Source: Oegoconia quadripuncta
Lineage: Eukaryota; Arthropoda; Insecta; Lepidoptera; Autostichidae
Assembly (NCBI GenBank): GCA_949316235.1
Contig: OX438741.1
Coordinates: forward strand, 14,757,124 to 14,821,123
Length of the DNA stretch: 64,000 nt
Reading direction: 5' to 3'
The translations under genes were made by a program, and so were the position numbers. Shown here in pieces: positions 19,804-30,754 of the stretch. The notes beneath the pieces were generated by a model. It worked only from the letters and a program-made list of their open reading frames with translations, made no database searches and was not told where the DNA came from. The number at the start of each line of letters is the position of its first letter. The stretch's first letter is position 1.

Positions 19804-20055
19804 CTTCTTTATCTTGCTGAGTAACTTGTATCAATTTCAGTTGTGAAAGGAACAATTGCTTCCTCTGAAGTGTGAAGTCGCTCTCGCTCTGTAGTTCGTG
19901 TTTATCTTCTCTCGTAGATATTACCAGTGGGCTGACCCGTTTTGCTTCTGGAATGTTTTCCTCATTCGAGAGGCGATCTATTCTGCCTGCTGCTATGTAC
20001 GCTGAAGCGACAGAGTCTCTTCTTAGTATCCTCTCTTGGCGATCAAGTTCTTTAT
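19804..20055 (-). CDS. GSE1-like protein, exon with FLSQLKL motif
   Basis: The acceptor GTTCCACAG is followed by AT, completing an Asp codon in phase 1; the donor is GAAG|GTAACA, phase 1. About 84 residues: DKELDRQERILRRDSVASAY resembles human TQQQKEELVAQKRRKRRRML, and at the end RKQLFLSQLKLIQVTQQDKE matches human EKKKFLTIFNLTHISAEKRKD, one of the most conserved GSE1 blocks. Between them lies a basic, Ser-rich linker. The block probably forms a helical interaction segment; its exact partner is not known from sequence. Confidence 0.92.
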
Positions 20056-20281
20056 CTGTGGAACCATCAACATTTTACTCATTGTTAAGACTGCTTCATC
20101 GTGGACCGTCTCGTCACTTTTCGTCAGGTGGAAGGGTCGTAAAATTACACAACAAATATTTTTATTAACCAATTTTAAAGTCTGTGTGTATGTTTGTAAG
20201 ACTTTAACCTACTATATTGTTAGCACAGAATACTTATTGTTAGTAATGAATTCTTAGTAAGTTGTGTTATCTTATTCTTAC

Positions 20282-22678
20282 CTTCGTAGACATCACGCGT
20301 GGCTAACCTAAAATTTGATAAGAACTCCTCCTTCCCATTTTCATTTTCCTCGGAAATACCAAATTCTTTGATGATTGAACTATATAGTTCTAAGTCATCA
20401 TCCCCATAATCACTATCACTCTCGCTACTACCGTCATCCTTTGTCAATTTCATGTTGGCGATTTCTCTGTATATCTCAGCTTTTATTTTATCGGGAGTAA
20501 CGATATTTCTATTATTGTTTGCTTTATCCTGCGACTTTTTTGTTTCCACTTTTTGGGTGTCCTTCGTTTCCCGATTGGACAAATATTTAAGTCTACGCAT
20601 TCTCTTTCTTTTCTCGTACAGGTCTAAACAACTAACTTCGTCAGTTTTACTTATTTTTGGTCTAATATTGGTAATTACAATTTTGGGTTGCAACTTTGAA
20701 TCCATTTGGTATGGACATGCTATAAAAAGTTTGTCGTTAGATTTTGACTGTTCAAATGATTTCGTATATTCCTTAGTATTCTGTGATATTAGTTTAGGAT
20801 ATTCTCTGTTAATAAACGGTTGGTTTAATTTATTGTCACTATCAACTATCATTGGTACCTGATAGACTATTTGAGAATTCATAATTACTTTCTGTGGCGT
20901 CTGAAAAATCACATCTTTATTGTTCTTGCTAGTGAGCATGCTATTGCTGGATTTCAAAACATGCAATTCCTTACTTACAGCCACGTTTTGCGGTTTCGTG
21001 TGCCTAAAAGTCGAATTTACATCGTTGCTATTTGTCATTGTACTAACTTCATTGGTTCCCTTGTTTTCATTGGTAGTTATTTTGTTTTTATTGGATTCAA
21101 TAGGCTGATTTACTTTAGGGTTGTTCTTAATCATCATCAAGTTAGCTGGGAATTGGACGTTACTTAAGTATAAAAAATTCGGTTGTAATACAACATTTTT
21201 AGTTTCAACTGGAGTTTTATCCATTGCCTTACTCTTATTTTTCAAATCTTGCTCTTGTAATGTGCCTTGTGATTTCTCCTTCACGACTATCTTGTTGCCA
21301 TAAATTTGATTTTCCGTAATCAAATTCTCAAAGTCATTCTCGTCGCAGTTTTCTTGATGCAGCCTTTTTAAAGCCACAACTTTCGAAGATGTTCCGTTCT
21401 CGACGAGGTCATCTTTACTTTTTTTGCTTTGATTTGACAATCGTGAAGGAGCTTGCAGGTTTTTTGAATCGAAGTTAGTTCTTTGTAACAACACCTGCGG
21501 ATTTTGTTGCTGAATCGTTAACAACATTTTAGGATTGGTTGAATTTTTATTAATAAATAATATTTGATTTTTTTGGTCGCTATTTGAAAAATTTGCTTTA
21601 CTCGTTTCTAAATTTACTGAATTAAACATAGTTCTGGAGGAAGTTGTTACAGGGGTTGGAAAATTAGGCGGGGGATCTTTTATTTCATTTATAACATCAG
21701 TCTTAGGATCCGGTTTACGAAATTGATTGTCACTTTTGTTAATCGCTTCTGCTGCGTTTATCAAAGTAGTTATATTATTGATTTGTGGGCTTAATTGTTT
21801 GGTTTCCTTTACTTCAGGTTCTATTGTTGCATTTTTTATAATGATATTACTTTGTATTTCAATTCTTGGTGCGTTATCAGGCTTTGGAGTTTGAAATGCT
21901 GGGTTGAACGGTACTGGTGCGTTTTTGGGTGGCGTACTTTGTACAACGGTCTCGGGAGTATTATTTACGCATTTCAAATCTATTTTACTAATGGGAATGC
22001 TTGTTTTTAAACTAAATCTTTCAGGTGCCTTCTTTTTACTGACATCTTTGTTTGCTATCTGTGAGGGAATGGTGACAGTTGCTCCTGAACCTTGTGTTAG
22101 AGATGTTATACTCATTGTAGATTCACTAGTTTGACTTTTGTTTACCTCAGGTATGGAAACAGCTGGCACTATTTCAGGTGTAAATTGTTCCTCGAAGTCT
22201 GTTTGTGGTTTTGTCAAATCTATTTTAGCGGGTTGACTTTCAGTAGTTTTCACTTCAGTTATTTTTTCTTCAGGTATTTCATCGTTAGGCTTGGGAGGAA
22301 ATGGTACGAAATCTGAATTGGTGAGATCGTTTTGTATCGGTGCTTGAGTTGGTTGCATTATGCCTGGATATGATATAGGCTGGAATGCAGAGTACCCCGG
22401 TATTGAGTACAAATACCCTCCATAACTGGGGTACCCGGGTTCTACTTGCTTTGACATAGTTGCGCTCGGACTGGGGTTTGGGATCGATGATGGGGAAATT
22501 TTCGGAGAATGGGGAATTGGTTTTGCGGGTATAAAAGCGGGTTTTTCGTGGAATATGTTGGGTTCCTCCGGTTTGTGCGGTTCTGGGGGTTTGGTTACAC
22601 TTGGATCGATTGGCGGTGAAGGCTGTTTCTCGGCCGGGATGGACGACGTTAGCGTTGGGACTGGTATGCTCGGTCTGG
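20282..22678 (-). CDS. GSE1-like protein, large central exon (about 799 codons)
   Basis: The acceptor TTTCTGTTTTACAG is followed by CC (Ala, phase 1), and the donor is GAAG|GTAAGA (phase 1). An in-frame ATG at 22457 is internal: the frame is open on its 5' side to the acceptor and joins the upstream exon in phase. The N-terminal third is Pro/Ser/Thr-rich with YPSYGGYLYSIPGYSAFQP; the middle is long, Asn/Lys/Gln/Ser-rich and surely disordered. Conserved GSE1 features gather at the C-terminus: DLYEKRKRMRRLKYL, the acidic SSESDSDYGDDDLELYSS, and EFLSNFRLATRDVYE, matching human YDEFLQQRRRL, DLDDSYDESDEEE and KLEFLQLFGL (Pfam DUF3736 region, from memory). Human GSE1 belongs to an LSD1/CoREST/HDAC co-repressor assembly; a similar nuclear role is inferred. 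This exon is AT-rich, unlike the GC-rich upstream exons. Confidence 0.9.
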
Positions 22679-23525
22679 CTGTAAAACAGAAAATAGGTTT
22701 TATTTCTTCATAATGTTTATTTATACTCCGTACTTGACATTAAGATTCATTAATCTTCGAAATATTTAAGGTCTGTTTTTAAGTTAATTATGCTAAATAT
22801 CACAAATGACCTCGTACGGAGTATAGACATCAACAAACTGAAAGTATACAAATCTTGGCACAATAAGTTGAATTCTATGTAATAGTGTTGAGTGGGATAT
22901 AAAATTGATTTTTCATTCGACTGCAATTGTTGTTGAACATTGAAACTATGTAAAATTGAATTTATTTCTATATTTTTATGGTTTGGAGAAAACACAAGGA
23001 ATCATGCAAATAAAAAAGTAAGCTTTGCAATAATTTCTACGAATCAACATCAAAACTATATTGAGCCCCGGTGATTTAAAGCTACTGACCTTTTCATGAA
23101 GAGTGATTTAACCCTTTCACGTGCAGTGAACCCGACACAATAGAAGTTTTAACGTCTATAGGCGTTCAATGTCCGCGAAAGTGTTACGTATAATTACTGT
23201 TACACATAAAATGTTGTACTTACAGAGCAGTGATCATGAATATTATACTTAAAACGACATGAACTGTGCGGGCTGGCAACTGTGCAATTTCAATAACCTT
23301 ACCCACGTTTTCGTCATTTATCTACTTTTTCGTAATGATCGATTTGTGTTCGTCTTAAAAATTGTCGAACATTTACTAGGAGTGACAAAAATCAAGCAGC
23401 AAGCAGAACGAATACTACAGTTTCTCCGCGCTTATCCTTTAGTTTTTAGTGAAAGATGGAGGTGACAGTACCTAACTGCGACACTTCCAGTCCGTAGGTT
23501 CGGTGCCCTTTAGGGCGGGAATATA

Positions 23526-23894
23526 TTAGGTTCTTACCTATGAAATTGGCGTTTTGTATGAAGAATTTCATTAAGACTGTTTTCTCCATACAACATTTTT
23601 GATTTTTTTTTGGGAACGGCAAATCCAAATTTAGCTAAACTTTGTGTGTATCATCGGATAACATTAAGTTAAGTATAGGCAGCGTTAATTTTTAAAAGTA
23701 CCTAACCGCTTTATAAAAGTTTCAGCGAATATGTGTTTTAGCCCAGAAATTAAAAAATAATTCATGTGAAACCTTGAAATAATATTCCATTTTCCAAATA
23801 AAAAACAAATTTGGATATAGCTTTGAAAATCGCAGGAATTGGTACATATGATTAATGAAGAAAAAAAACTCCAATTTCATAGGTAAATACCCAA
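23526..23894. mobile_element. MITE-M (mariner-like)
   Basis: The ends TTAGGTTCTTACCTATGAAA and TTTCATAGGTAAATACCCAA are inverted and bordered by TA on both sides, as for Tc1/mariner elements. A small internal deletion removes about 30 bases relative to 32439-32838. Confidence 0.88.
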
Positions 23895-24493
23895 TACTTC
23901 AGATTTTGTTTTCCATTGTCTGATCCTATCTGATCATATTTACTCGATACCCAACCGATTGTTACGCAGACGAAGCTTGAGGTGCGGTCTACGTTTTGAT
24001 TTACATACAATCAGGTTCAGAAGTGCGTACCCAATCCCTGCTCACAACGATTCAGAACACCAGTATCGATTAAGAATAAGACTCGTTTATTTGACCCATT
24101 TAGCGACACACATATTATTATTACATGAAATGTGAAAATATACACAGTGAAATTGGGACCGAGTGAGATAAAAGTAGCACACAAAACAGTTTCATGTAAT
24201 AAGATAGGTACTCCTATCTCATAATGCAGTTTACAAAATACAATAAAAATACCTAAGCAATGTTTCACTTATAGACTAAAGTCCTTAAAAATTAATTTTC
24301 GATGTCGCAAAGTGGTATCAAAGAAGGTCTCCTTCTCAGCGTAAGTTGCAGTCTAGAAGTTAGACTACAACGCTGGTTTTCAGTGGAGCCTAAGGCGAAA
24401 ACACGGACGCCGATCGGACACTGACGGTAAATTTTTTTTAAAAATTTTTTTTTCTCTTCTAGGATAAAAGGGATCAAGCCCATAACAGCCATG

Positions 24494-24601
24494 TCTTATT
24501 TATCTTATTTCTTCAGTTTGTAAGTCAGTCTCAGTCAAAACAAGTAATTCGTCGTATACTTGGCGTATACAGAGTCTAGTCACGCGGACACTGACGGTAA
24601 G
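24494..24601. repeat. Segment shared with the insertion at 24923-25317
   Basis: TTATCTTATTTCTTCAGTTT, AAAACAAGTAATTCGTCG and TACAGAGTCTAGTCAC recur at 25005-25080 in the same orientation. It ends GGACACTGACGGTAAGT, which would be a good splice donor, but no gene could be tied to it. Confidence 0.55.
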
Positions 24602-24839
24602 TTTAAACAGTTTTTTTTTTAATTATATACTGATTATTTATTTTATACACAGGCGCTGGGTGATTATAATCGATACGTTCTTATGTATGAATCTTATGTA
24701 TTTTACGAATCTTATGTATGAGTAGCAAGTAGGTACAGTCTGAAACCGATGCACCAATACAGCATAATACAAATAAGGTTTTAGCTAATCATGAACTTGT
24801 TTCAATTATTTTTTACTTAGTTACAGCAATCTGGACGGA

Positions 24840-24922
24840 CGACCTGGTTGGTGTAGTGGTTAGAAACTCAGACTACTATACCAAAAGGCCGCGGGTTCGA
24901 ATCCCGCGGGGGGAATATGTTT
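24840..24922 (+). repeat. SINE-A tRNA-like head (interrupted copy)
   Basis: A-box region GGTTGGTGTAGTGGTTAG and B-box GGGTTCGAATCCC are both clear, with a GC stem either side. This is the best preserved SINE-A head in the window. The body resumes at 25318. It is not a tRNA gene: it continues into the SINE body and lacks a proper cloverleaf. Confidence 0.85.
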
Positions 24923-25317
24923 CTTCTTCTTCTTATTTTTGAGGATGGCAACCGTCAACCTCATTGTCGAGGGATATTACTGCCAGTTTCGAGTGAAAAT
25001 TTTTATTTATCTTATTTCTTCAGTTTATAGGTCAGTCTCAATCAAAACAAGTAATTCGTCGTATACAGAGTCTAGTCACGGTCAAGTCATTCTTCAGTAA
25101 AGTGGCAGAATGCTTTACAAAAGATTTTGGCGGCTTCTTGTGGGAACCCGAAAGCTCCGTTACGCACTTCAATTTACACTTCCCTTCACCTGTACACCAA
25201 CACTAACGTTTGCTGCACAATATTCTGCCTTATTAAACTTCAAAAGTTAGAATGCACAAATTTTAAGACTTATAAAGAAAAATGCTACTTTACTCGCCGA
25301 GTTCCCGCCAAAAAGCC
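24923..25317 (-). mobile_element. Retroelement insertion (395 bp) with 10-bp target duplication
   Basis: It splits the SINE-A copy and is flanked by GAATATGTTT at 24913-24922 and 25318-25327. On the - strand its 3' end is AAAAATAAGAAGAAGAAGAAG, an AAG-type tail. The class is unknown. A 46-codon + strand frame inside (25110-25250) is not recognisable. Confidence 0.7.
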
Positions 25318-25500
25318 GAATATGTTTGTATGATGAATACAGACATGTGTTCCCGAGTTATGGATGTTTTTCATGTATATCATTGTGTTTTAAAAAAAAA
25401 AGTATTTCTGTAGTTGTTTATCAACCATCTCTAATAGTTGCTTGGTGTGGAACTAGATGGCGCTGTGTGTATGTGCTAAGATATTTATTTATTATTTGAG
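25318..25500 (+). repeat. SINE-A body and tail (continuation)
   Basis: GATGAATACAGACATGTGTTCCC, GTTATGGATGTTTTTC, GAACTAGATGGCGCTGTG and the ATTT tail complete the copy begun at 24840. Confidence 0.85.
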
Positions 25501-25694
25501 TTCAACAATATAATTACTAGTCTAGGTATTGAAAATCATTCATGATTAGGTAACCTGAGAAAATATTTGTATTATGCATCCTAAGCCGCATAAGAATTAA
25601 AAAAAACGTATTTTTTTTTTGTTGTATTACTTTTTAGTGAATTTAAAAAAAAAACGTCAATTTAACGTAAATAATTGTTGGAGCTAGGACTCTA

Positions 25695-25840
25695 TGGTCC
25701 GTATAAATAAATCGATCTTGAGACCGTGATCGCGTCTCCGTATCAATATTATTTTTTTATTACCGTTTTATTATGTAACAGATTCTCAAGCGTCAACTTA
25801 CGGTCATCTCAATCTTGAGAACGGTTTATTAACGCGCCTA
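25695..25840. mobile_element. MITE-L, short form
   Basis: The ends TGGTCCGTATAAATAAATCG and CGGTTTATTAACGCGCC are decayed inverted repeats. The interior CAACAGATTCTCAAGCGTCA-like sequence is shared with 7927-8052. Confidence 0.75.
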
Positions 25841-26825
25841 TATGTAGGTACTTAATCCTATTTTAATGTGAGGTAGAAACATTAAGGCATGCATACAACT
25901 ACAAATTGCAAGAATAAGTGGCACAAGCAACATCCATAGCTCGTCGAATTATATCTACAATAACTTTATGTGAACATGCAAGCAACTCCCTTCGTTGACA
26001 ACGATTACTACATTAAATACAAGAGTCATTGATGCCATGTCGTTATAGGCCGTATATGCCAAGAGGTTATAGCCCGCAAATTCACTTGTAGCTCTCTTAT
26101 CCTCGGCACCGGAGCCATAGCGTCAATTATATTAGGTACCTTGTAGTGTAGATGTACTACGTATATCTAAGTATAAGTGTCTGAACTATCATTGAATTAA
26201 TATTAAACGTGTCGTCGTAACAAACAGACGCTTCATTGAAATGCTCTACAATTTCCCGCCACTGTACAACCCTTACAGTGGAAACACTTTAGTGTGCCCG
26301 ATAATCGAGCCGATTTTTTCGTCAATACTTTTATCACCGATATTGTGACCGATTTTTGTAGGACGTGGGCGCTGAAATATTGCAATCAGTACGTTTTTCT
26401 CTTAAAAAAATCGGTCACCGATTGTCGGCCGTGGGCGGGCAGCCTTATTGTCAAGTTTCGGATCGCTGACAGCTGTCAGATGGATCTAGGGTTGTCAAAC
26501 CACGTTTCAAACTCATTACCACTCATTACCAAAGTAGTGTATGATTAGCTGTAGTAGCGTGAGTAGGTAAGAGGTACCCCTTGTCAGAGAGACTGTATTA
26601 AGATGAAACAGACCAATGCCTAAAGAGCGTACAGTCTGGCCAACGAAAGCGGGACCTGGAATTTTCTTAAAAATTTTGGGGTGGCCAATTTGCCCTTATA
26701 TCTCAAATTTAAATTACGCTTATCACTATTTTTCGGGAATACAGAAATATTTTTTCATACGTACATAATATTCTCGTTAATAAATTGTGAAGGAACAGTT
26801 AAAATATTAATTTCTTTGAACCTGT

Positions 26826-26945
26826 CCCGAGGAAAGTTATATCGACGCAGATTTTACACGGTGTTGAAGGATCCTTTGTCAAGAGTCCATTGACAATATA
26901 TGAAAACCGTAGTAATATATTATGACTTACTGAAAAAATTCTATA
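26826..26945 (-). repeat. Repeat Z, inverted copy
   Basis: GTGTTGAAGGATCCTTTGTC, AAGAGTCCATTGACAATATA and TTATGACTTACTGAAAAA are the reverse complement of 27445-27530. Together they bracket a LINE fragment. Confidence 0.7.
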
Positions 26946-27135
26946 TGCGAGTGTGGACTAGAGGAAGGGACTGTCAGGCATATATTTTTCAACTGCCCAC
27001 GAATTTCTATCCCACTTTATGACCTTCTCCCCAAAAATATGCCCCGTCCCATAAATGTTTAAACTACTTATTCACTCAAGTTCACTCCCGTCTTGTATAT
27101 GTACTAGCTAAATTTATAAAAGTTAACAACGTTAT
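26940..27135 (+). pseudogene. LINE C-terminal zinc-knuckle fragment
   Basis: Translation gives CECGLEEGTVRHIFFNCPR followed by LYDLLPKNMPRPINVLNYLF. The C-x-C-x(8)-H-x(4)-C pattern is the C-terminal gag-like knuckle found after the reverse transcriptase in several LINE clades. The fragment is short and isolated. Confidence 0.65.
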
Positions 27136-27384
27136 ATTATAATCTATCTATCATGTCTACTTCTTTGAGTTTATCGTCTATTATCTTAATGATGTGTTGA
27201 GATGGTGGTTATATGTGTTGTTCTGTTTGTCCTTTCTCCAACTACACAAACTAGAGAAGCTTAACTTACCGCACAATCGTCAACTTTAGCATTGTGAACT
27301 TCAACCCTGAATCATCGTGTACAACGATGCAGCCATAACACTAAATTGGAATTACTGAATAATTAATTAATATTTTTAATAAAA

Positions 27385-27560
27385 ACATTAAATAGTCATC
27401 ATGGAAGCGCAATACTATTTCAATGGTTTTATTAAAATAATATTTTTTTCGGTAAGTCATAATATTGTGCTATGGTTTTCATAGGTATATTGTCAATGGA
27501 CTCTTAACAAAGGATCCTTCAACACCTTCTCAGCTTTACGGGTATTTTTGTAACAACCTG
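27385..27560 (+). repeat. Repeat Z, uninterrupted copy
   Basis: GGAAGCGCAATACTATTTCA, CGGTAAGTCATAATATTGTG and CTTAACAAAGGATCCTTCAA run without a break. This preserves the site occupied by MITE-X in the copy at 28157-28860. Confidence 0.8.
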
Positions 27561-27854
27561 TATGAAGCGCGGACTGCCCTCTTTTGCAACATAAAAATAT
27601 TTTCAGTATCAGCTGCTCGTCCCCAAAGCAAAATACGGTAAGATCCCAAACTGTTAACAGATCATCAACGGCCTTACATGTTCCCACTGTTGGGGCTTAT
27701 CCTCCTTTAACTAGGAGGGGGGTGTTCTTATTGTTAATACGGGTGTATTGTTGTAATCTAGCGTACTGCTAGATTGTACAGTTTTCTTCCTAAGTTGAGG
27801 GTAATTGTTTACATTTGGAATACTTAGTCCTACACAATCACCTGTTTAGTCGAT

Positions 27855-27950
27855 CGTCTTCATCATCATTTCAGCTACAGGACGTCCACTGCTGAACATA
27901 GGCCTCCCCCATAGAATTCCAGAGCAACCGGTGGATCGAGACTAATAAAT
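27855..27950 (+). repeat. RTE-like LINE 3' fragment
   Basis: TTCAGCTACAGGACGTCCAC, TGCTGAACATAGGCCTCCCC and GAATTCCAGAGCAACCGGTG are the hallmark 3' end of a common lepidopteran repeat. Confidence 0.7.
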
Positions 27951-28156
27951 TCCATAGATGGGAGTAGGTGAGGTAGTGCAATTTTTCTGAGAAATTTAAT
28001 ATACGGTTTTCGTACTCGTCTGCTTATCTTTCTAATCTGTATCTCTTACTGTTTGGAAGATTCCTTTTTTGGGTTTCCTATCTGCTAAAGGGAGTATAAT
28101 GTTCTTACTATAGTATGTACCTAAATATATTAATTTTAATTTCATTATTTTTATAC

Positions 28157-28229
28157 TTGGTCATGATGGAAGCGCAACACTATTTCAATGTTTTTATTAA
28201 AAATAATCAGTTGTTCGGTAAGTCATAAT
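28157..28229 (+). repeat. Repeat Z, left part (split by MITE-X)
   Basis: GGAAGCGCAACACTATTTCA to TTCGGTAAGTCATAAT. It continues at 28735. Confidence 0.85.
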
Positions 28230-28734
28230 GACGACAACTCCGCTAAACACCCAGACTGTGCCCCCAGGGGTACGACGGATAAATTCGAATGCTCCGTTGT
28301 GCCCCTTTAGTGGTTCAGGAGGGAAATTTTTGAGTTACCTGTCGTGCTCCTTTTAAGTTATGAACACATTGGAGGGACAACTAAAATAAATACAAGAAGG
28401 GACAATAAAAGAAGCAATTGATAATTAACAATTATATTAATATCACTGACATTGACTCGTATGACTGATGATAACAAAGACTATGCATATTAGTAGTTCT
28501 ATCTAAGTAGATTTTATTGTAGAGATACTATAACTTATTTGAAGTACTCTTCAGAGTCGAGTGCAAATAAAATGGTCATCATGTGTTCCATCCTTTGTAG
28601 GGGTAAAGTGGAACCATAAATATAATGACATAAGATGTGCTCCACCAAACCACCAAAGGAGCACTACAGATCATACAAAATTTACCCGTTCTACCACCAG
28701 GGGGACACTTTGGGTGTTCAGCGGAGCAGTCGTC
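28230..28734. mobile_element. MITE-X, complete, with 8-bp target duplication
   Basis: It is flanked by GTCATAAT on both sides (28222-28229 and 28735-28742). The left end GACGACAACTCCGCTAAACACCC and the right end (complement GACTGCTCCGCTGAACACCC) form imperfect inverted repeats that continue for about 90 bases. An 8-bp duplication fits hAT-type elements; the termini are not the classical hAT ones, so the class is inferred. There is no transposase, so it is non-autonomous. Confidence 0.85.
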
Positions 28735-28860
28735 GTCATAATATTGTACCTACTACGGTATTCATATATATTGTCAATAGACTCTTGACAAGGGATCCTT
28801 TAACACCCCTTCAACTTTACTGGTATTTTTATACCACCCTGTACCTATACTATAATAACA
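28735..28860 (+). repeat. Repeat Z, right part
   Basis: ATATTGTCAATAGACTCTTG and ACAAGGGATCCTTTAACACC continue Repeat Z after MITE-X. Confidence 0.8.
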
Positions 28861-28975
28861 GTCGGTATCGGCGCTGACTAGGCGATATGCGTTTAAGTTG
28901 CCTCAATCACACCTGATGTTAAGTGACGATGGTCGAAGATTGAATTCGACCTTTGAAATCTAATTTGAGTTGAGA

Positions 28976-29155
28976 GAATCATCATACCAGCCACAGGACG
29001 TCCACAGGTGTACATAAGCCTCCCCCATAGAATTCCAGAGTGACCGGTTGGAAGCGGCCTGCATCCAGCATTTCCCGCGACCTTTATCGTGTCGTTTGTC
29101 AACCTTGTGAGTGGACGTCCTACGCTGCGCTTGCGTGCGTGGTCTCCACTCGAGA
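28976..29155 (+). repeat. RTE-like LINE 3' fragment
   Basis: AGCCACAGGACGTCCACAGG, AGCGGCCTGCATCCAGCATT and GTGGACGTCCTACGCTGCGC are a longer stretch of the same repeat as at 27855. Confidence 0.75.
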
Positions 29156-29209
29156 ACTTTAATGCTCCACCGGCTATCAGTTAAATAATATAAATTAGCA
29201 TTTCCAGAA

Positions 29210-29560
29210 GTCAAAGTCAAAAATGCTTTATTTTGTAGGTACAGAGAGTACACTTAAAATAGTCAATTTTACATTTTTTAAGCTACTGCTTGTTCAAAAT
29301 GCAATATTCCCCCGAGAAGAACAAGCAAGAAACTCGAAGGGTTGCTCTTTTAAAATCAGTCTTTGATTTTACATAGAGGTTTTTATATTACAAAAAGGTT
29401 TTTATATTTCATTATTAATTGTGAAATAGCCTGGCATGCGAACGATGCGAACGGCATCTAAATAGTCTGATATTTTATAATATGCTTTGTTAATAAGTCT
29501 CTGTTGAAATAGAACTTGAGTTGACATAAAATTTGAGATTGAGGCGATATCCGATACGTT
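29210..29560 (-). repeat. LINE 3' end, minus strand
   Basis: AAATGCTTTATTTTGTAGGT, GAAGAACAAGCAAGAAACTC and GGTTGCTCTTTTAAAAT are the complement of the 3' region at 50980-51235, which follows a reverse-transcriptase frame there. Confidence 0.75.
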
Positions 29561-30146
29561 TGTATTAGTTCCGAGAATACAGTTTCTATAGGTTTCGTGA
29601 TATTTTATCGATGTGTCGAAAATTGGCCTCTCTTTTTAGATGTCTATTTACAATTTATTTCAAACCTTACAGGTTTTTGTTATTATCAGATTAGTTCATA
29701 GCTCATTTCAGCTCCAGAAAATACTAACTAGCATCGCGGTTGTTCCATCCAACCGGACACATGCTGAAGATCGTTTTGGATCTCGGTAACACGGATCAAT
29801 TAAATTGAATATGTACCTACTTCAAATCCCAAACATTTGTGAGTAGGATAAAGTTGAGAAACATGACAATAGTTTTTTAGTAGTAGACATTTTCGAATAG
29901 AAAAAACAACCTAGAAAACAAATTCTCACGTAAATTATTTCCTATGGGGTAAATTACCTATTCATTGAAAGTTCAATAACAGCACAGACCCAGAAATAGC
30001 AGCAAACCATACGCAATAGCGACGCTTGACCCACCAATACAGCTTAATGTACATTGTACATTCTTGTTTCACCCGACTACCACGGAAGGGTTATTCTTAT
30101 CCGACTATTTTGAAATATATAAATATTGCTTTTATCCAAGCAAACA

Positions 30147-30404
30147 ACATACCAGGGCCCGCAGTCTCGACATAGATAGCAACCGATTTCGGTCGTTAAC
30201 ACCTAACGATCTTATTTTAAATGTTATAGTGTTCATAATCATATCGGTTTTTGTTGGAAGCCTGAATCGTAGTTTCAATGGAAACCGTTATTTTGATACT
30301 AAAGACTCTAATTCTCCAATTAAAATAACATTGTTAGGACTTAACGACCGAATTCGATAACATGACGATCGCTATCTATGTCGAGACTGCAGGCCCAGGT
30401 ATTA
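30147..30404. mobile_element. Foldback-type MITE with about 75-bp inverted arms
   Basis: The arm GGGCCCGCAGTCTCGACATAG and ATAGCAACCGATTTCGGTCG is inverted at the right as CTATCTATGTCGAGACTGCA and GGCCCAGG. The frames at 30064-30631 arise from this structure and do not resemble proteins. Confidence 0.8.
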
Positions 30405-30664
30405 GATTAGAAATACCGTCCAACAAATATCGTCCAACATCTACATGTCTCCAATCTATCTCAACTATCTCTCTACACGTGGAAGGTTGGACAATAGTCT
30501 GGAACCGGCCTAATAAACCAGACAATATAATCAATAATTTCTCGACGTTTCCTTATACGTCAAAGTCTAAATGCAGCTTAGTCATTTGTATGAAAATTGG
30601 TCAGGCTATTTATTCTACAGGGTTAATTTAACTGGTGACATCACTTTCCATTGAGATTGTATCA

Positions 30665-30752
30665 TACTTTTACTATCATCATCCATCATATCAGCGATGG
30701 GACGTCCACTGCTGAACGTAGATCTCTACCGGAGCGACCGGTTGGTCTGCAC
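30665..30752 (+). repeat. RTE-like LINE 3' fragment
   Basis: ATCATATCAGCGATGGGACG, TCCACTGCTGAACGTAGATC and GACCGGTTGGTC belong to the family at 27855. A long MITE-L abuts it directly. Confidence 0.65.
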
Positions 30753-30754
30753 TC

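Noticed and set aside
20452..22316. Hydrophobic + strand frames resembling membrane proteins
   Set aside because: They are complements of the Asn/Lys-rich exon 20282-22678; Phe/Leu/Ser-rich shadows are expected opposite such sequence.
24840..24915. Possible tRNA gene
   Set aside because: A- and B-boxes are present but the cloverleaf is poor and the sequence continues into a SINE-A body. It is a tRNA-derived SINE head.
25127..25333. 68-codon frame and an internal 46-codon frame starting MLYKRFWRLL
   Set aside because: They are located in a retroelement insertion; no known protein recognised, so not reported as a gene.
28561..28877. 75- and 80-codon frames, partly repeated at 41412-41642
   Set aside because: The repetition is due to MITE-X copies; the peptides are not protein-like and the element has no coding role.
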